Shown here one piece after another: positions 61,239 to 64,000 of a stretch of 64,000 nucleotides of DNA. Location of the stretch: contig CM121342.1 in the NCBI GenBank assembly GCA_051530055.1, forward strand, positions 12,400,001-12,464,000, in the 5' to 3' direction. The stretch is from Neoechinorhynchus agilis (Eukaryota; Acanthocephala). A program made the translations under genes and the position numbers. Position 1 is the stretch's first letter. Each line of letters opens with the position of its first letter. The notes under the pieces are model-generated. The model was not told where the DNA came from. It searched no databases and saw nothing but the letters and a program-made list of their open reading frames with translations.

Positions 61239-64000
61239 ATGTCATCAGATTCCGGCATAGAACCTATTCCTGCCCTTAAGGCAAAGATTGATTTTGGGTA
61301 CAGCCGTCCAAAGTTTACATTTCCCTTCAATGATCCTCAATTAAGTTCAGAATACAATTCGACGGTTAGTTTAAACGTTTCTCTGAAATTGAACGTTTAA
61401 GTCTAATCTAGTCTTTAAAAGAGCTTGTGAAACCCCATTTGGACTCTTATAACTACATGATGACTGATGGTCTAAAGGAGATTGTCAAGCGACTTGCTCC
61501 TGTTGAATTCGAACTCCCTAATGATTGCGGCCGGATGGAGATCTCCGTCCTTGATATCGTCGTTCACAAGCCCACTTATTCCTCAGTAGATGGTGATGCT
61601 GGACGTCCAATGTATCCGAATGAGTGTCGTTTGTCTAAGACGACTTATAAAGGACGCATTGAGCTTAAATTCTGCATCAAACTTCAAGATGAGGTTATCA
61701 TTATGTACCACAGGTCAATCGGCCATTGTCCAGTCATGGTCCAATCTCAACTTTGTAATCTATATCAAGCACCGGACCGTGTTCTAGTTGAAAAAGGCGA
61801 GGAATTGTGCGAAGCTGGTGGCTACTTTATTGTAAATGGCGGTGAGAGAATCGTTAGACTTCTCTTGGGGCAACGACGAAATTATCCATCGTTCATTATT
61901 CGACCTAACTGGCAAAAACTCGGTTCAGGGTATACCCATTATGGGCTTACTATAAGATGTATTGGAAAAACACAGCTCCCGTCCGATAATTTCCTTCATT
62001 ATATTGAAGATGGCACTTGTACACTCTCGGTCTTCTTAGACGGTAACAGGTACGTCGTGGAATCACTTCTACATAACGAGAACTTGTAGCAATATTTCAA
62101 AAGTAAAATTCAATCACTTTAGAATTTAACCTACAGGTCTTCATCTTAATATCCACTTTAAGGAATGTTTGAAGATTGAATTGTTCATGTTTGTTTATGG
62201 CGTAAAAAATTAAAAGAATTGATTAGATCCGATATTACTGCATGACAAAAAAACCTTGATAAAGGCGTATAAGATTGTGCCTCCGAAATATCGGATCTAA
62301 TCAATTCTTTTAATTTTTTACGCCATAAATAAACACTTTAAGGAATACTTTTATGAGCTAAGTTTAAAGAATTAAATCCTAATATTAGCACATATTCCGC
62401 TTGCATATTCATCGTTGGATGTAGTCTTTGTCTTTCACATGCATTTTTCCAAAATCATTCCACGACGCACCATTAGACAGTATTATGTGCCATTAATAAT
62501 AGTGCTAAAATCACTTTCTCAGCGAACTGATTTCGTAATAGTCAATGATCTAATGGACAATTCATCAAGTGGTTCTAGCTCAAATTTGGATCAATCAGCA
62601 GTAATAATGATGCAGCGAATGTTGGCCGAGAACATAAAAACTCCAAGTGAAGCGCTTTGCTTTCTCGGATCTTGGTTTCGTAACGGCCTCGCTTTGGGAA
62701 AATGGAGAACCGATCTAGAATGTGGGAAACTGGTGATCGATCGGTGCGTCTTTACTCACCTGGAGGACTGGGAATCAAAATACTTCTTCGGTGTATTCTG
62801 CATGCGAAAGCTGTATTTAGGTGTGCAAAGAACTCCTGCAGTATGCCGACCGGATCCTATCGACACCACAATGATGCACGAACTCATAACCCCTGGCCAA
62901 ACTGTTGCATCAGTGATTGTGGTGAGTTCTGTTAACTTTTTATTAAGTCTTTTTACTCCCTCTAAAAAGGACAAAATATACACTTATATTCGACTGATGA
63001 GAATGCGTATTGTGAGATCATTTCCTAAGTCTATGGCTCAGGATCAAGGTAATTTTTTTGTCATGTAACTCGCGTACATCGCTTCATTAGACATTAGACG
63101 TGCAATTGAACTTATCAGTCAGAAAATGGATCTAGACACTACGACGGCAATGTTTGAAAACTTCTTTTCGACCGGAAATTTGTCTGCTCGATCTAATCCA
63201 TTCTCAGCTAACCAATCCGTTGGATGGGTAATATTGGCTGAACGGATAAACTTTCTTCGTTACATTGCCCATTTCCGTTCTGTTCATCGTGGCGCTTCAT
63301 TCACTAGTACGCGAGTAAGTTCAATCCGGCGACTATGTCCCGAATCATTTGGATTCATATGTCCCGTAAACACTCCTGATGGTACTCTTTGTGGACTTTT
63401 GAACCATCTTTCGATCAACTGCACCGTTACTTCTGATAATCCTGATACTGATCTTTTTGTTTCATTTATGCGGGAACATGGCCTTATAGATAGAACAATG
63501 TCGTCTCAATTGGACCATAAAGGTCTTTACACTGTTCTTTTGGATGGAAACTTTATTGGATTCATTGAACATCACTCCGCTCTCACCTTTGTACAATTCA
63601 TGCGGGAACAAAAAGTTCTAGGAGAATCCAGCGTACCTCAATGCACGGAATTCGCTTTGGTAGAAGATAGGCGTCTGGATGAAGAACCGGATACGAGAAC
63701 CGAAGGTCATTACACCATATATCCAGCACTGTACATATTCACATCATTTGCTCGCCTGATGAGACCAGTGTTCAATCTCGCAGTGCAAGGCATCGAATAT
63801 ATAGGAACTTTTGAACAAGTATTTCTAGGCGTAGCCACTGACGTTACTAAATTCGTTGAGGGATTTACTACTCATCATGAAATTGTACCTTATGGATTTC
63901 TGAGTCTTATAGCGAACCTTACGCCGCTTTCGGAGTTCAACCAGAGTCCACGTAACATGTACCAGTGTCAGTTGCTAAAACAGACGATGGGAACGCCATG
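61239..64000 (+). CDS. POLR1B: RNA polymerase I second-largest subunit (5' part)
   Basis: POLR1B forms half of the Pol I active site that makes rRNA. Exons: 61239-61364, 61412-62049, 62477-62921, 62970-63048 and 63091 to beyond the window. Motifs include HLDSYNYMM, GHCPVMVQSQLCNL, GGYFIVNGGERIVRLL, RPNWQKLGSGYTHYG, LTPGQ-like ITPGQ, LNFIRY-type INFLRYIAHFRSVHRGA and CPVNTPDGTLCGLLNHL. These sets, with the RRN-type spacing, fit Pol I better than Pol II or III. Introns of 47, 427, 48 and 42 bp are GT-AG; the 47- and 427-bp introns have inverted-repeat ends, and the latter contains foldback E4. The frame is intact to the window end, so about half of the gene is present. Confidence 0.93.
62050..62476 (+). 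other. GT-AG intron of POLR1B with inverted-repeat ends and a nested foldback
   Basis: GGTACGTCGTGGAAT (62049-62063) and its complement with one change (62457-62471) lie at the intron termini. Donor GT and acceptor AG are present here, unlike in the TIR introns of other genes. E4 is nested inside. Confidence 0.8.
62153..62348. mobile_element. Foldback element E4 in a POLR1B intron
   Basis: The direct repeat cactttaaggaat at about 62153-62165 and 62336-62348 brackets a tail (gtttgaagattgaattg) and arms of over 40 bp (tttatggcgtaaaaaatt... to its complement) around a centre with accttgataaaggcgtata. Same family as E1-E3; orientation as E1 and E3. Confidence 0.75.

Overview
The window looks like nuclear DNA of a compact, AT-rich metazoan genome. 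Host genes are recognisable eukaryotic housekeeping genes: NAXD, PPCDC, CHMP3/VPS24, TFIIH p62, dCMP deaminase, gamma-tubulin, PTRH2, phosphoglucomutase, eL43/RPL37A and the second-largest subunit of RNA polymerase I. Alongside them are a forkhead factor, a LicD/fukutin-type gene, a secreted LRR protein and a BAF-like protein. Ordinary introns are very short (42-66 bp, GT-AG). About six introns have conserved protein motifs on both sides but no GT-AG boundary, and most of these are bounded by terminal inverted repeats (TIRs). That mixture recalls what is reported for fritillariid larvaceans (Tunicata, Appendicularia). This is an inference from gene structure, not a proven identity.

Layout. 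1-7.7 kb: a four-TM protein gene, NAXD (-), PPCDC (+), two tandem foldback elements, CHMP3 (-). 7.7-16 kb: two copies of a 1.1-kb duplication, each carrying a small TATA-driven gene, flank a large forkhead gene and two Penelope-like element (PLE) remnants; hammerhead-ribozyme-like motifs lie at the PLE end. 16-24.3 kb: two head-to-head related LINEs, one with a (TTA)n tail, the other with a 13-bp target duplication and interrupted by a perfect foldback that carries a hammerhead motif. 24.3-34 kb: TFIIH p62, LINE scraps, two more foldbacks, a TRIM-type LTR element touching the start of a fukutin/LicD gene, dCMP deaminase and the C-terminal half of gamma-tubulin. 34-42.6 kb: nested and rearranged LINEs, then PTRH2. 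43-49.5 kb: a third member of the small gene family, phosphoglucomutase with two TIR introns, a BAF-like gene, long palindromes and an LRR gene. 50.1-60.45 kb: a 257-bp satellite, about 40 copies with a five-monomer higher-order period. 60.5-64 kb: RPL37A and the 5' part of POLR1B, cut by the window edge.

The host genes do not form a pathway. The common theme is insertion: foldback elements, some holding a hammerhead core, sit in introns, between genes and inside other transposons, and several introns themselves look like former TIR elements. The most interesting candidate is the group of hammerhead-bearing foldback insertions at 2484-2660, 23553-23753 and 27475-27633, and their resemblance to the hammerhead motifs next to the Penelope-like element.
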